Shown: positions 27,230-35,777, numbered from the stretch's first letter. The stretch: DNA of 64,000 nucleotides from Streptomyces geranii (GCF_002954775.1 NZ_PJME01000018.1:1-64000), one strand, 5' to 3'. The notes: a model not told the origin generated them from the letters alone. Translations and numbers: made by a program.

Positions 27230-27307
27230 CTTTACCGGCACCAACCTCCCCACATCCCCAGAGTCGGAGCCGTGCTCTGGATGTCCCGCTCACCTCGGAA
27301 GGCCGCC

Positions 27308-28768
27308 ATGTCCCAGACACAGACCGCCGCCCCACAGGAACACGAGAGATCCCTCTCCACCAGGCGCAACGTCCTCGTCGTCGTCGCGCTCGTGTGGACC
27401 GTCCAGCTGGTCGCGCTGATGGCCGCGCTGTCCGGCATCTCGCAGGCCGAGATCGCGATCCATTTCAGGACCACCGAGATCGCCTGGTTCACCCTGATGA
27501 CCCTCCTGACGGGGACCTTCTTCCTGCCCTTCGCGGTCAAGGCCGCGGCGCTCTTCGGCAAGAAGAAGGTGCTGCTCGTCGCCACCGGGCTGGGCTTCGT
27601 CGGTGACCTGATCGCCGCCGTCGCCACCGACTACCGCACCCTGCTGATCGGGCGCGGCATCGCGGGCGTCTACGCGGCCACCGCCCCGCTCGCCTACGCG
27701 ATCACCCGCGACGTGTTCCCGCGCCGCTGGGTCGGCCTCGCGAGCGGCATCCTGGCCGGCGGTGTCGGTCTCGTCGCCTTCGGCGGGCCGTTCCTGTCCG
27801 GCTGGCTCCTGGACGACTACGGCTTCCGCGGGGTGCTGTGGTTCATGGCGATCAGCACCGCCGTGAGCTTCGTGCTGGTGGCGTCCTTCGTGCCGGAGAG
27901 CCCGATCCGCGAGGCGGGCGGCCGGATGGACTGGCTCGGCGGCATCCTCCTCGGCGGTGGCATCACGGCGCTCGTCTACGCGGTCGGCCAGGGCTCGCAC
28001 TGGGGCTGGGACAGCGGGAAGTTCGCCGCCTGGGTCGTCGGGGCGCTGATCGCGCTGTTCGTCTTCGTCCTCGTCGAACGCCGCGTCGCCGAACCGCTGT
28101 TCCCGCCGGCCATGACCCGGCGCCGCTCGGTGTGGACCGTGCTGCTGGCGACCTCCATCGCGGCCGGTTCGCTCAGCGCGGTCGGCGTCGTGATCCAGAT
28201 GCTGATCCTGATGCCGAAGATCCCCAACGTCTCCGAGGGCCTGGGCTGGTCCGGCACCCACAACGCCATCGTCACCAGCCCGATCAGCGCCATGATCATC
28301 GTGGCGGCCGTCGGCACGGGCTTCGCCGCCCGCCGGATGGACGCCCGGATCATCCTGGGCGTCGGCTCCGCGCTCACCGTCCTCGGCTACGGCATCGGCA
28401 CCCAGCTGCACCACAGCGCTCCCCAGATCGTGGGCATGGGTGTGATCGCGGGCTTCGGCACGGGTGTGGTGATGGCCATCGTGCCCATCATGATCATCGA
28501 GGTCGTCACCCCCGAGGAGCAGGCCCTGGCCAACGGCGCCCAGACCCTCGGTCAGGGTGTCGCCCAGATCATCGTGTCCCAGCTGGCCTTCGTGGTGATG
28601 GCCCAGCACGGGGCGATCCTGCACGGCACCCAGTTCTACCTCGACACCGGCTTCACCAACGGCCTCTGGCTGGTCGTCGGCTGCTGTGCGGTGGGCACGG
28701 CGCTGGTCTCCCTGATCCCCAAGAGCAAGCGCCTCGACGAGGTCCAGGCGGGGCAGGCGGTCGCCTGA
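27308..28768 (+). CDS. MFS transporter, DHA2-like (14 TM), probable substrate importer or exporter of the island
   Basis: This 486-residue membrane protein has about 14 hydrophobic segments. Early motif LIGRGIAGVYAATAPLAYAI and the motif-C-like GILAGGVGLVAFGGPFLSGW are typical of the DHA2 branch. The ATG at 27308 fits the first membrane segment near residue 25. Its promoter carries both the TetR-type and the IclR-type palindromes found in front of the catabolic genes, so it is probably co-regulated with them and moves the substrate or an intermediate. A strong hairpin follows. Confidence 0.88.
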   Translation: MSQTQTAAPQEHERSLSTRRNVLVVVALVWTVQLVALMAALSGISQAEIAIHFRTTEIAWFTLMTLLTGTFFLPFAVKAAALFGKKKVLLVATGLGFVGDLIAAVATDYRTLLIGRGIAGVYAATAPLAYAITRDVFPRRWVGLASGILAGGVGLVAFGGPFLSGWLLDDYGFRGVLWFMAISTAVSFVLVASFVPESPIREAGGRMDWLGGILLGGGITALVYAVGQGSHWGWDSGKFAAWVVGALIALFVFVLVERRVAEPLFPPAMTRRRSVWTVLLATSIAAGSLSAVGVVIQMLILMPKIPNVSEGLGWSGTHNAIVTSPISAMIIVAAVGTGFAARRMDARIILGVGSALTVLGYGIGTQLHHSAPQIVGMGVIAGFGTGVVMAIVPIMIIEVVTPEEQALANGAQTLGQGVAQIIVSQLAFVVMAQHGAILHGTQFYLDTGFTNGLWLVVGCCAVGTALVSLIPKSKRLDEVQAGQAVA

Positions 28769-28790
28769 CCGAACGGCTTCGACACAGGAC

Positions 28791-28827
28791 ACCGGCCCGG
28801 CCGCTTCCCCGAAGCGGTCAGGCCGGT
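28791..28827. terminator. Terminator hairpin after the MFS gene
   Basis: ACCGGCC pairs with GGCCGGT and GGCCGCTTC with GAAGCGGTC (one wobble) around a short C-rich loop. It stops the MFS transcript and perhaps that of the convergent ArsR gene. Confidence 0.7.
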
Positions 28828-28931
28828 CCCGCGTTTCCTGGCGCGTCCGATGCACTTCGGTTCCGTCAGCCGAGCGCCGCGACCTGCGCGAAGGGCCGGC
28901 CTCAAGGGCCGGCCTCGACCGAGCCCGGCGG

Positions 28932-29504
28932 TCAGTCAGCGGGCAGGCCGAACCAGCGGAGGAGTACGGGTCGTGCGTCGTCGGGGGCGTCCTCGCGTCC
29001 GCGGGCGTAGCGCGCGAGCAGGGCGATGTAGTCGTCGTGGAAGGCGTCCAGTTCAGCCTTCGTGAGGTGGGCGAGGCTGCGTGAACCCCGCATCCAGCCT
29101 TCGGAGTCCGCCTGTGCGGCAGTGAACTGCCGGGCCAGCTCGACGTCCTCCTCCATCCTCATCCGGTCCAGCTCGGCCGACATGGCGCGCTCGGCCTCCG
29201 TCAGCTCACCCTGCGGCGGCCTGCGGATGTCGAGGCCACGCACCCCACGCCACCAGCGCTCACGCCCGGTGGAACGCTCGGGGATGTCCTCGATCAGGCC
29301 GCTGCGCTCCAGCATGCGCAGGTGGTAGCTGAGCGTCCCGGTGTTCTCGCCGAGGGCGGCGGCGAGGGTGGTCGAGGTGGCCGGACCAGCCGTGCCGAGG
29401 TGGCGCAGGATACGCAGGCGCAGGGGGTGCGAGAGCGCCTTGAGCACCTCGGGACTGTCGACCGTGCGCCGCGCTGCGGCTTCCTCTCTCCGCTCTTCCT
29501 TCAT
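28932..29504 (-). CDS. ArsR-type winged-helix transcriptional regulator
   Basis: This 190-residue protein has an ArsR-like HTH (about residues 15-85, LKALSHPLRLRILRHLG and TTLAAALGENTGTLSYHLRM) and a helical C-terminus. No metal-binding cysteines are present in the recognition helix, so it is not a classical arsenic sensor. The ATG at 29504 is used because the HTH begins shortly after it. Three direct repeats in the divergent promoter are probably its operators. The divergent target is a secreted protein of unknown function. Confidence 0.85.
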   Translation of the reverse strand: MKEERREEAAARRTVDSPEVLKALSHPLRLRILRHLGTAGPATSTTLAAALGENTGTLSYHLRMLERSGLIEDIPERSTGRERWWRGVRGLDIRRPPQGELTEAERAMSAELDRMRMEEDVELARQFTAAQADSEGWMRGSRSLAHLTKAELDAFHDDYIALLARYARGREDAPDDARPVLLRWFGLPAD

Positions 29505-29534
29505 GGCGGCAGTGTACCCAGATGGCAGCGAATT

Positions 29535-29570
29535 CTCTGCAGACCTTCCTCTGCAGACAAATCTCTGCAA
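29535..29570. promoter_or_regulatory. Three 14-base-period iterons (predicted ArsR operators)
   Basis: CTCTGCAGAC occurs at 29535 and 29549 and as CTCTGCAat at 29563, exactly 14 bases apart. Each full copy contains the palindrome TCTGCAGA. They lie in the 77-base region between the ArsR gene and the secreted-protein gene. Confidence 0.65.
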
Positions 29571-29581
29571 TGCTGTGACGC

Positions 29582-30313
29582 ATGACGCCGAACCGATTGA
29601 CCTTGAACCGTGCTGTCCGCCGCCTGACCAGCGCCGCCGTGGGCGCCCTGCTGGTCGGCCTCGCGCTGGGAGCCGCACCTGCCCATGGAGCCGAACAGGC
29701 CGCGGATCCGCCCGGGTTCGACTTCTCCGCCTGTCCGACCGTCGACGAGTTGCCCCCGGGTGCGGTCCTCGGGGCCTGGCGCTGCGAGGTCATGCACGCC
29801 ACAGGGCATCTCCGCATTGGCGCCGTCGACGAGGCGCTCACCGAGCCCATGAAGATCACCTTTGCCGAAGGCCGGGTCGACGGTGAGTTCCGCCAGGTCT
29901 TCGGGGAGATGAGCGCCGCGCCGATCCGGGTGACAGGCACCCCGTTGACCCTGACGCCGAGGTACGGCGGCTACTCGGACTTCCTGTCCGACGACACGCG
30001 GCGCGGCGAGTTCGACATCAGGTTCGCCATAGGCACGGTGCACGGGCCGGCCCGGCCGTCGTCGGGCTGCTCGGTGGGCAGCGACAAGGACCCGGTGCAC
30101 CTGGTACTCAAGGACACCGATCCCACCAGGGTCATATCCAAGGACCCCTTGGTCGTCGCCTTCGGCGCCCAGGACGTGGAGTTCGCCGCCCCGGGCACCA
30201 GCGGCTGCGGCCCTCTGCGCCGCGCGCTCGACCGGACCCTGGCCCTGCCGTCCGCAGCGGGAACGAACGCCTTCGATCTGGATGTCACGGTGGCCATCCG
30301 GCCCTACGCCTAG
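29582..30313 (+). CDS. Secreted hypothetical protein
   Basis: This 243-residue protein has a Sec signal peptide: basic MTPNRLTLNRAVRRL, hydrophobic AAVGALLVGLALGAA, and a likely cleavage after AHG near residue 35. The mature part has four cysteines (in SACPTV, AWRCEV, SSGCSV and TSGCGP), which could form two disulphides. No enzymatic motif is recognised. Its promoter holds the iterons of the divergent ArsR gene, which likely controls it. I do not recognise its family. Confidence 0.75.
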   Translation: MTPNRLTLNRAVRRLTSAAVGALLVGLALGAAPAHGAEQAADPPGFDFSACPTVDELPPGAVLGAWRCEVMHATGHLRIGAVDEALTEPMKITFAEGRVDGEFRQVFGEMSAAPIRVTGTPLTLTPRYGGYSDFLSDDTRRGEFDIRFAIGTVHGPARPSSGCSVGSDKDPVHLVLKDTDPTRVISKDPLVVAFGAQDVEFAAPGTSGCGPLRRALDRTLALPSAAGTNAFDLDVTVAIRPYA

Positions 30314-30459
30314 CCAGTGCTGTACGTCTGGCCAGTGCCGTGACCGAGCCCGCCGGCCGCCTACCCGCGCAATGCGCGCGGCCTGCTGTGGGGGCAGCCA
30401 ACTGCGGACTCAGGGTGAGCCGAAGGGCGTTCTCGGCCTAAGAAGAAGGGTGCCGAAAT

Positions 30460-30487
30460 CCGTCGCTGGGAACTCCCCCAGCGACGG
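30460..30487. terminator. Hairpin between convergent genes
   Basis: CCGTCGCTGGG and CCCAGCGACGG form a perfect 11-base stem with a 6-base loop. It separates the secreted-protein gene from the convergent SDR gene. Confidence 0.7.
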
Positions 30488-30553
30488 TCCGGCTCACCTG
30501 TGGATCGGGCCCGCGGTCACCCGCTGACCGCACCCGCCGCCCGGCGCTCGCCC

Positions 30554-31495
30554 CTACTCTGCCCCGGGCACCGAGAGGTGTCGGAACTGGTGCTTGAGGA
30601 AGGAGCCGGACCACGCCATCAGGTCGGTCGGGACGTAGTAGTCCTTCTCGTCGTTGATGGTGTCCCAGTTCGCCGCGACGTCCTCGACCGTCGCCGGGCC
30701 GTCCTCGTGGACGTACCCTTCCGTCGACCCGATGAACAGACGGGCGAAGCGGCCCGCGCCCGCCGTGTAGATCTCCCCGTTGACCGGGCAGCTCTCGTGC
30801 GCGAGGTACGCCACCATCGGTGCCGCCGCGCCCGACGGCATGTACGGCTGGCCGGGGACCGGCTGTACGTCGTCCGGCTGCTCGCCCCCGCCCATGCGGG
30901 TCATCGCCGCCGGTGCGATCAGGTTGACCTTGATGTTGTGCGGCTCGCCCGCCAGCTTCGCGCTGCGGGCCAGGCCGACCGTGCCGGCCTTCGCCGCCGC
31001 GTACGACAGGTTGTTGTCGAGCCCGAACATGCCGCTGGAGGTGGTCAGTACGACCCTGCCGTACCCCTGTTCCACGAAGTGCGGCCACGCGGCTCGCAAG
31101 GTGTTGAACGAGCCGACGAGGTGGACGTCGAGATGACGCTCCAGGTTCTCCGCCTCGATCTCCGGCAGCCCGGCGTACCGGATGATCCCGGCGTTGTTGA
31201 CGAGGACGTCGATCCGGCCGAAGGCGTCGATCGCCGTGTCGATGATCGCCTGGCCGCCGGCCGGCGTCGACACGTCGTTGGTGTCGGCGACGGCCGTGCC
31301 GCCCGCTGCCGTGATCTCCTCGACGACCTTCTGCGCGGGACCGATGTCCGCGCCGTCGCCCTCGATCGACCCGCCAAGGTCGTTGACGACGACCTTGGCG
31401 CCCCGCTCGGCCAGCAGCCGGGCGTAGGCCCGGCCGAGGCCCCGACCCGCACCGGTGACGACGGCGACGCGTCCTTCGAAGCTGAACTCGCTCAT
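30554..31495 (-). CDS. SDR dehydrogenase, (3R)-hydroxyacyl-CoA dehydrogenase-like
   Basis: This 313-residue SDR begins with VAVVTGAGRGLGRAYA (NAD-binding TGxxxGxG, about residue 13), has NNAGI and a catalytic YAAAK. It most resembles the N-terminal domain of multifunctional enzyme 2 and Hsd4A-type enzymes, which oxidise hydroxyacyl-CoA or 17-hydroxysteroids. The C-terminal 70 residues are an extension typical of that group. It is the last gene of the leftward P450 block, but 558 bases of repeat DNA separate it from the P450 gene. The ATG follows AGGAG. Confidence 0.82.
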   Translation of the reverse strand: MSEFSFEGRVAVVTGAGRGLGRAYARLLAERGAKVVVNDLGGSIEGDGADIGPAQKVVEEITAAGGTAVADTNDVSTPAGGQAIIDTAIDAFGRIDVLVNNAGIIRYAGLPEIEAENLERHLDVHLVGSFNTLRAAWPHFVEQGYGRVVLTTSSGMFGLDNNLSYAAAKAGTVGLARSAKLAGEPHNIKVNLIAPAAMTRMGGGEQPDDVQPVPGQPYMPSGAAAPMVAYLAHESCPVNGEIYTAGAGRFARLFIGSTEGYVHEDGPATVEDVAANWDTINDEKDYYVPTDLMAWSGSFLKHQFRHLSVPGAE

Positions 31496-31612
31496 AGGTG
31501 ACTCCTGTTGTACTGCGGTTGAAAGACGTTCGCCGTCTGCGGGGCGCTACCGAAACCACCGGCCCCGCCAGGCCCCCCGGGCCCCGGGCCCGGGCAGAGC
31601 GCAGGGTCCTGC

Positions 31613-32030
31613 CAGGACCAGCAGGTCCGGGCAGAACCACCGGGTCCGGGCAGACCACCAGGTGCTTCCGCGGCCACCACGCCCGGCCAGGACCACCAGG
31701 TCAGTCCCGCCGGGACCACCAAGTCGTGCCAGAACCACCGGGTCCGAACAGAACCAGCGGGTCCTGCCAAGACCACCGGGCACCGCCAGTGCCACCAAGC
31801 CCTGCCAGAACCACCAAGCCCCGCCGGAATCCCGGGTGCTACCAGAACTCCCGGGTGCTACCAGAACTCCCGGGTGCTACCAGAACTCCCGGGTGCTACC
31901 AGAACCACGAGTTGCTGTCCGAACCACGAGTGCTGTCCGAACCACCCGGCACTGCCAGAACGACCCGATATCACCCGGCACCACCCGGTACTACTCGGCA
32001 CCACCCAGTGCCACCCGGCAGTAACCGGTG
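31613..32030. repeat. Degenerate 19-bp minisatellite in a gene-free stretch
   Basis: Units such as CAGAACCACCGGGTCCGAA follow one another head to tail with an exact 19-base step from 31730 to about 31900. Three adjacent copies at 31843, 31862 and 31881 are identical (CAGAACTCCCGGGTGCTAC). Copies towards both ends drift and vary between 18 and 23 bases. The region between 31496 and 32053 has no credible gene: 19 is not a multiple of three, so reading frames are not kept. It separates the P450 gene from the SDR gene. Confidence 0.85.
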
Positions 32031-32053
32031 GTGCTACCACCCCCGACCACCCA

Positions 32054-33292
32054 CTACCAGGTGACCGGCAGCTCGCTGATGCCGAAGGCGAGTGCGTCCG
32101 CCGGGCGGAAGTCCAGTTCGTCGCGGTCTACCGCGAGGCGCAGGGTCGGGACTCGGCGGTAGAGCGTGCCGTAGACGACCTGGAGTTCGATGCGGGCCAG
32201 CTGCTGGCCGAGGCACTGGTGGATGCCCCAGCCGAAGGCGACGTGGTGGCTCGCCTTGCGGGTGAGGTCCAGTTTTTCGGGGTCCGGGAACGCCTCCGGG
32301 TCCCAGTTGCCGGCGGGCAGCGCGGCGATGATGCCGTCGCCCGCCTTGATCTCGACGCCCTCGAACTCGAAGTCCTCGGCGGCGATCCGGCGCTGTCCGA
32401 GCTGCGGGACGGTCAGATAGCGCAGGATCTCCTCGACCGCGTTGGCGACGGCCTTCGTGTCGTCGATCTCGCGCAGGTTCGCCAGCTGCCCGGGGTTGTC
32501 CAGCAGCAGCGCGGTGCCCAGCGTGATCATGCTGGAGCTGGTCTCGTGACCGGCGATCAGCAGGATCATCGACAGCATGACGGCCTCGGGAAGGTTGAGG
32601 TCACCGTCCTTGATCCGCGCGGCGAAGTCGGAGAGCACGTCCTCGGCCGGCTCCTCCATCTTCTTCTGGAGCAGGTTGGCCAGGTAGCCGCCGAGCGCCG
32701 CGTTCGCCGCGTTCTGCTGCTCGACCGTCTTGTCGCTCCTGGTGGCCCACTGCGCGTGTTCCTGGAAGAAGTCGTGGTCCGCGTACGGCACTCCGAGCAG
32801 CGCGCAGATCATCAGCGAGGGCAGCGGCAGCGACACGGCGGTCACCAGGTCCGCAGGCTTCGGGCCCGCGAGCATCTGGTCGATGAGTTCGTCGGTGAAC
32901 TGCTGGATCTGCGGGCGCAGCGCCTCCATCCGGGGGCGCGTGAACGGACGGGTCATCATGCGCCGGATCCGCGTGTGGTCCGCGCCGTCGGCGTTGAAGA
33001 TCGTCAGCGGGTGGTGGGGAGCGCCCTCCGCCATGACGTGGTTCGGATACGGGAACCCGGCCTGCTTGTCGTTCGAGCTGACCCGGGGGTCGGACAGGAT
33101 CGCCCGCTGGGCCGCGTGGCCGGTGACCAGCCAGGGGGTGCTGCCGTCCCAGATGCGGGCCCGGGAGACCGGTGCCTTGTCGTGCAGGGCGCGCAGTCCG
33201 GGCGGCGGGGCGAAGGGGCACTCGGCGTCCCGGTCGTCCTGGTAGAAGTACACCTGCTCGTCGGGGGCGAGCCCGGTCTCTGCCTCAGCCAT
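32054..33292 (-). CDS. Cytochrome P450
   Basis: This 412-residue soluble bacterial P450 has the I-helix motif AGHETSS, the ExxR helix EEILR, and the haem loop FGWGIHQCLG with ligand Cys360. It is in one operon with a [3Fe-4S] ferredoxin and an FAD reductase, a complete electron-transfer chain (NAD(P)H to FAD to Fe-S to haem). In this context it probably hydroxylates the polycyclic substrate or its side chain. The exact CYP family cannot be set here. GAGGAG precedes the ATG. Confidence 0.95.
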   Translation of the reverse strand: MAEAETGLAPDEQVYFYQDDRDAECPFAPPPGLRALHDKAPVSRARIWDGSTPWLVTGHAAQRAILSDPRVSSNDKQAGFPYPNHVMAEGAPHHPLTIFNADGADHTRIRRMMTRPFTRPRMEALRPQIQQFTDELIDQMLAGPKPADLVTAVSLPLPSLMICALLGVPYADHDFFQEHAQWATRSDKTVEQQNAANAALGGYLANLLQKKMEEPAEDVLSDFAARIKDGDLNLPEAVMLSMILLIAGHETSSSMITLGTALLLDNPGQLANLREIDDTKAVANAVEEILRYLTVPQLGQRRIAAEDFEFEGVEIKAGDGIIAALPAGNWDPEAFPDPEKLDLTRKASHHVAFGWGIHQCLGQQLARIELQVVYGTLYRRVPTLRLAVDRDELDFRPADALAFGISELPVTW

Positions 33293-33340
33293 GGATTCTC
33301 CTCAAGTGGTAAGGGCGGTACTCACTGGGAACGGGGCGTT

Positions 33341-33535
33341 CTATTCCTCGATGCGGATGGCCAGCGCCGGGCAGATCGCGGCGGCGTTGCGCACGTCGTC
33401 GGCCAGTTCGGCGGGCGGGTGCTCGTCCAGGACGACGACGATGCCGTCCTCGTCACGCTGGTCGAACACGTCCATGGCGGCGTTCACGCACTGTCCGGCG
33501 GCGACGCACTTCTCCTCGTCTACGACAACCTTCAT
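33341..33535 (-). CDS. [3Fe-4S]-type ferredoxin
   Basis: This 64-residue ferredoxin has cluster cysteines Cys10, Cys16 and Cys55 (CVAAGQC and ICP), the three-cysteine pattern of the small ferredoxins that feed Streptomyces P450s. It lies 48 bases upstream of the P450 start and downstream of the reductase, so it is the middle member of the chain. AGGAGAG precedes the ATG. Confidence 0.92.
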   Translation of the reverse strand: MKVVVDEEKCVAAGQCVNAAMDVFDQRDEDGIVVVLDEHPPAELADDVRNAAAICPALAIRIEE

Positions 33536-33553
33536 GGGATCTCTCCTGAGCGT

Positions 33554-34789
33554 TCAGTGGGTGGGAGCGGGCGTGATGACAGGGGTGGGGACGGGGACGG
33601 TCGTGGGCGTGGGGACGGCGGGCTCCTGGAGCGCGTCCACCACCTCCTGGCGGCGCAGCCGGGTCTGCTTGGGCATGTTCCAGCCCAGGACCCCGGTGAC
33701 TCGGCCGCCGACCCGGTACCGGGCGACGAAGCGCCGGGCGGCCAGGTCGCCCTCCACGACGTCCACCTCGGCGTCGGCCGGCAGGAAGCCGTGGACCTGG
33801 AGCTTGGCGTCGTACTGATCTGTCCAGAAGTACGGCACGGGCGCGTAGGGCCGGTCCTCGCCGAGGATCACCCCCGCGACCGCCATCGCCTGCTCCGTCG
33901 CGTTGGTCCGGTTCTCCAGGCGGACCGACCGGCCCAGGCCCTCGTGGTGCCAGCGGGCCACGTCGCCGACGGCGTAGACGCCCTCGGCGGCCCGGCACCA
34001 CGCGTCGCACACCACGCCGTTGTCCAGGGCGAGGCCGCTGTCGGCCAGCCACTCCGTCGCCGGGACGGCACCGATCGCGACGACGACCACGTCCGCGGGG
34101 AGCACCTCGTCCGAGGCCAGCCGCACCCCCGACACCCGGCCGCCCTCCTCCCCGGTCAGCCCGACGACTCCCTCGCCGAGCCGGAGCGTCACCCCGCGCT
34201 CGGTGTGCAGTCCGGCCAGCACCCCCGACACCACCGGGCCCACCTGGAGAGCCATCGGCGCGGCCAGCGGTCCCGCCAGCGTCACCTCCAGGCCCAGCGT
34301 CCGTGCCGTCGCCGCGATCTCCGAACCCAGCACGCCCTCACCGACGACCACCAGCCGCCGTCCGGCGACCAGCTCGCCGCGCAGGGCCAGTGCGTCTTCG
34401 AGCGAGCGCAGCACATGCACCCCGGTCAGGTCCGGCGCCCCGGGGAACCGCCGCGCCCGTACACCGGTGGCGATGACCACGGCATCGGCGGTGACCTCCC
34501 GCCCTGAGGCGGTACGCACGGTCCGCTTCTCGGCGTCCAGCGCGACGGCGGTCTCGCCGAGCAGGAACTCGGCGTCCAGCGACGTCAGTTGCTCCTCGGC
34601 GCGCAGTGCGGCGCGCTCCGGCTCCCAGGCGCCGGACAGCACCTGCTTCGACAGCGGCGGACGGTCGTACGGAGCGTGCGGCTCGTCGCCGAGCACCGTG
34701 ATCCCGCCCGCGTACCCCTTGCGCCGCAGCGCCTCCACCGTGGACAGTCCGGACGCCGAGGCGCCCACCACCAGGACGCGGGCCGTCAC
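33554..34789 (-). CDS. FAD-dependent ferredoxin reductase
   Basis: This 411-residue reductase has an N-terminal FAD-binding VVGASASGLSTVEALR, a second dinucleotide-binding fold VVVGEGVLGSEIAATA (about residue 150) and the FAD motif GVYAVGDVARW. It resembles rubredoxin/putidaredoxin reductases. The tail (about the last 20 residues) is a Pro/Thr/Val repeat. The GTG at 34789 overlaps the stop of a 16-codon reading frame (GTGA), so translation is probably coupled to it. It heads the reductase-ferredoxin-P450 operon. Confidence 0.92.
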   Translation of the reverse strand: MTARVLVVGASASGLSTVEALRRKGYAGGITVLGDEPHAPYDRPPLSKQVLSGAWEPERAALRAEEQLTSLDAEFLLGETAVALDAEKRTVRTASGREVTADAVVIATGVRARRFPGAPDLTGVHVLRSLEDALALRGELVAGRRLVVVGEGVLGSEIAATARTLGLEVTLAGPLAAPMALQVGPVVSGVLAGLHTERGVTLRLGEGVVGLTGEEGGRVSGVRLASDEVLPADVVVVAIGAVPATEWLADSGLALDNGVVCDAWCRAAEGVYAVGDVARWHHEGLGRSVRLENRTNATEQAMAVAGVILGEDRPYAPVPYFWTDQYDAKLQVHGFLPADAEVDVVEGDLAARRFVARYRVGGRVTGVLGWNMPKQTRLRRQEVVDALQEPAVPTPTTVPVPTPVITPAPTH

Positions 34790-34836
34790 GCGGTCACCCC
34801 GCGGGGGCCGTTTCTGACGTCGTCGTCGATGCTCAT
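34786..34836 (-). CDS. Possible 16-residue leader ORF coupled to the reductase gene
   Basis: MSIDDDVRNGPRGVTA begins with ATG five bases after GGAG and ends in a TGA that overlaps the GTG start of the reductase. The reductase GTG itself has no other good ribosome site. It may serve only to bring ribosomes to the reductase start. Confidence 0.45.
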   Translation of the reverse strand: MSIDDDVRNGPRGVTA

Positions 34837-34877
34837 GCGTGCTCCATTGCAGCCTTGGCCCGATGTCTCGCTGAAAA

Positions 34878-34899
34878 TTATACCTGCCGGTCGGTATAA
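34878..34899. promoter_or_regulatory. TetR-type operator, site b, over the -10 of the P450 operon
   Basis: TTATACC and GGTATAA are perfect seven-base arms around TGCCGGTC. On the minus strand a perfect TATAAT -10 (34882-34877) lies at the edge of the site, about 41 bases before the leader ORF. A bound repressor would cover the promoter. Confidence 0.7.
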
Positions 34900-34992
34900 C
34901 GAACACCCGAACAGAGTTTCCGGCGGCGGCACCCTCGCCCGGCACCGCCGAGGCAGCGCAGGGATTCCGCCTGGGCGCCGCCGGGACACCGC

Positions 34993-35733
34993 TCACGCCA
35001 GGTAACGGCCACCGTTCGCGCTGAGCGTCTGGCCGGTGACGTAACTCGCCTCTTCGGAGGCCAGGTAGGCCACCGCGTAGGCGATGTCCTCGGGGGTACC
35101 GGCCCGCTTCATCGGCATCATCGCGGCGACCGCGTCGACGTCCACGGGCCCCTGGCGTACCAGCGGGGTGTCGATGAACCCGGGCGGTACGTGGTTGACG
35201 GTGATCCCCTTCTCGATGTACTCGACCGCCAGTGCCCTGGTCAGGCCGATGACACCGCCCTTGGAGGCCGCGTAGTGCGCCATGGAGGGCGCGCCGGTCT
35301 GCGCGGAGGACGAGGAGATGTTGATGATCCGGCCCCAGCCCGCCTCGACCATGTCCGGCACCAGTTCCTTGGTGACCAGGAACGGGCCCTTGAGGTTGAT
35401 CCCGATCATGCGGTCCCAGGCGGCCTCGGTGATGCTCGTGAAGGGCTCGTAGGCGGTGGTCCCGGCGTTGTTGACCAGGATCGTGACCGGGCCGAGTTCC
35501 GCCCGGGTCCGGGCGGCGGAGGCCGCCACGCCCGCCTCGTCGGCCGCGTCACCGCCCACCGCGATGGCCGTACCGCCCTCCTTGGCGATCAGGGCGACGG
35601 TCTCCTCGGCGCCCTCGACGTTCAGGTCCCAGACGGCGACGGCGGCCCCCTTGGCCGCGAGCACGGTCGCGATTCCACGGCCGATCCCCCGGGCGCCGCC
35701 GGTGACGACCGCGACCTTTCCTTGCAGTGTCAT
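34993..35733 (-). CDS. SDR oxidoreductase (FabG-like)
   Basis: This 246-residue SDR has VAVVTGGARGIGRGIA at residue 7, NNAG, catalytic Ser in NISSSSAQ and YAASK. The C-terminal YVTGQTLSANGGRYL is normal. It follows the CMD-family gene by 44 bases on the same strand and precedes the reductase operon. It probably oxidises an alcohol or hydroxyacyl-CoA intermediate. The substrate is not determined by sequence. Confidence 0.85.
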   Translation of the reverse strand: MTLQGKVAVVTGGARGIGRGIATVLAAKGAAVAVWDLNVEGAEETVALIAKEGGTAIAVGGDAADEAGVAASAARTRAELGPVTILVNNAGTTAYEPFTSITEAAWDRMIGINLKGPFLVTKELVPDMVEAGWGRIINISSSSAQTGAPSMAHYAASKGGVIGLTRALAVEYIEKGITVNHVPPGFIDTPLVRQGPVDVDAVAAMMPMKRAGTPEDIAYAVAYLASEEASYVTGQTLSANGGRYLA

Positions 35734-35777
35734 GCCTACTCCTCGTGTGATGTGAAGTGCCGACGGTCGGAGGGCCT

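Noticed and set aside
31613..32030. CRISPR array
   Set aside because: The units are 19 bases without unique spacers of 30 or more bases, they degenerate at both ends, and no cas genes are nearby. It is a minisatellite.
31498..32064. A repeat protein encoded by the 19-bp array (PGCYQNSRVLPELP-like translation)
   Set aside because: The 19-base unit shifts the frame at every copy, there is no ribosome site, and all three frames are equally open.
31874..34507. An 877-codon plus-strand frame over the repeat array, P450, ferredoxin and reductase genes
   Set aside because: It is the complement of three clear genes and its start lies in the minisatellite. Codon use is that of a shadow frame.
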